Assembly: GCF_030012985.1 (NCBI RefSeq)
Contig: NZ_CP120233.1
Span: 4,211,001 to 4,275,000, forward strand
Origin: Microbulbifer sp. VAAF005
GTDB taxonomy: Bacteria > Pseudomonadota > Gammaproteobacteria > Pseudomonadales > Cellvibrionaceae
Reading direction: 5' to 3'
DNA length: 64,000 nucleotides
Every line of letters starts with the position of its first letter. Position 1 is the first letter of the stretch. This document shows, piece by piece, positions 63,901-64,000 of this stretch. Both the position numbers and the translations under genes were made by a program. The notes beneath the pieces are model-generated. The model did not search any database, was not told the DNA's origin, and saw only the letters and a list, made by a program, of their open reading frames with translations.

Positions 63901-64000
63901 ATGACTGGGGGAAGCGTTTTGTCCTACTATCGAAGAGGGGTCTATGCCGGGCTTACACTACTTTCTTCTTTTGGGTTAGTTGCACAGCCACCTGCGGCTT
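63901..64000 (+). CDS. Start of a secreted protein gene, cut by the right edge
   Basis: An open frame runs from an ATG at 63901, or a TTG at 63919 preceded by GGGGGA, to the edge. It encodes SYYRRGVYAGLTLLSSFGLVAQ, a signal peptide with basic n-region, hydrophobic core and a cleavage region near VAQ. Nothing of the mature protein is visible, so its function cannot be given. Confidence 0.45.
   Translation, partial: MTGGSVLSYYRRGVYAGLTLLSSFGLVAQPPAA

Overview
The window reads as chromosomal DNA of a Gram-negative marine-type gammaproteobacterium. Evidence is the conserved block proA-nadD-rsfS-rlmH-mrdA-rodA-mltB-rlpA-dacA-ybeD-lipB-lipA, outer-membrane proteins (TonB-dependent receptor, EstA-type autotransporter), RlpA/MltB wall enzymes and many secreted hydrolases. 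The mix fits Cellvibrionales such as Microbulbifer, but that is inference. No rRNA, tRNA, CRISPR array, intact insertion sequence or phage module was seen.

Layout. 1-3.5 kb: a plus-strand set of glutamine-synthetase-family enzyme (cut by the left edge), aldehyde dehydrogenase and iron-type alcohol dehydrogenase, which looks like a catabolic route for an amine or amino-alcohol through gamma-glutamylation. 3.5-11.4 kb: assorted accessory genes: exported MsrA, an alpha/beta hydrolase, an ADP-ribosylglycohydrolase, a secreted beta-helix protein, a MocR regulator divergent from a PNPOx-like flavoprotein, and a MarR regulator coupled to an S41 protease whose signal peptide is in the wrong frame. 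11.6-14.5 kb: a large secreted nuclease. 14.9-22.7 kb: small proteins, PPi-type phosphofructokinase, mpl, ubiX, a SelW-like protein, an MMPL/RND transporter and a parvulin. 22.9-35.2 kb: the housekeeping cell-elongation and lipoate block, densely packed with several overlapping genes. 36-51 kb: acyl-CoA-ligase-like enzyme, tandem DUF1540 protein, GNAT, EstA-like esterase, ArfB, amidase, secreted M28 aminopeptidase and a TonB-dependent receptor, separated by AT-rich gaps. 49.8-53.7 kb: minus-strand carbonic anhydrase, a double-rubredoxin/reductase fusion, flavin reductase and a GDPD phosphodiesterase.

54.7-62.1 kb is the clearest specialised system. A ShiF-like MFS exporter diverges from four tightly packed genes in the order iucA-iucB-iucC-iucD, with a Fur-box-like site just upstream of iucA and a hairpin terminator after iucD. 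This is the gene order of aerobactin biosynthesis: IucD hydroxylates lysine, IucB acetylates it, and IucA and IucC join two such arms to citrate. No IutA-like receptor gene follows. The region is visibly more AT-rich than the housekeeping block.

Two genes (the S41 protease at 9.9-10.9 kb and a hypothetical at 63.0-63.7 kb) are each restored by adding one base to a homopolymer run. They may be real lesions, phase-variable tracts or sequencing undercalls. The right edge cuts a gene that begins with a signal peptide.
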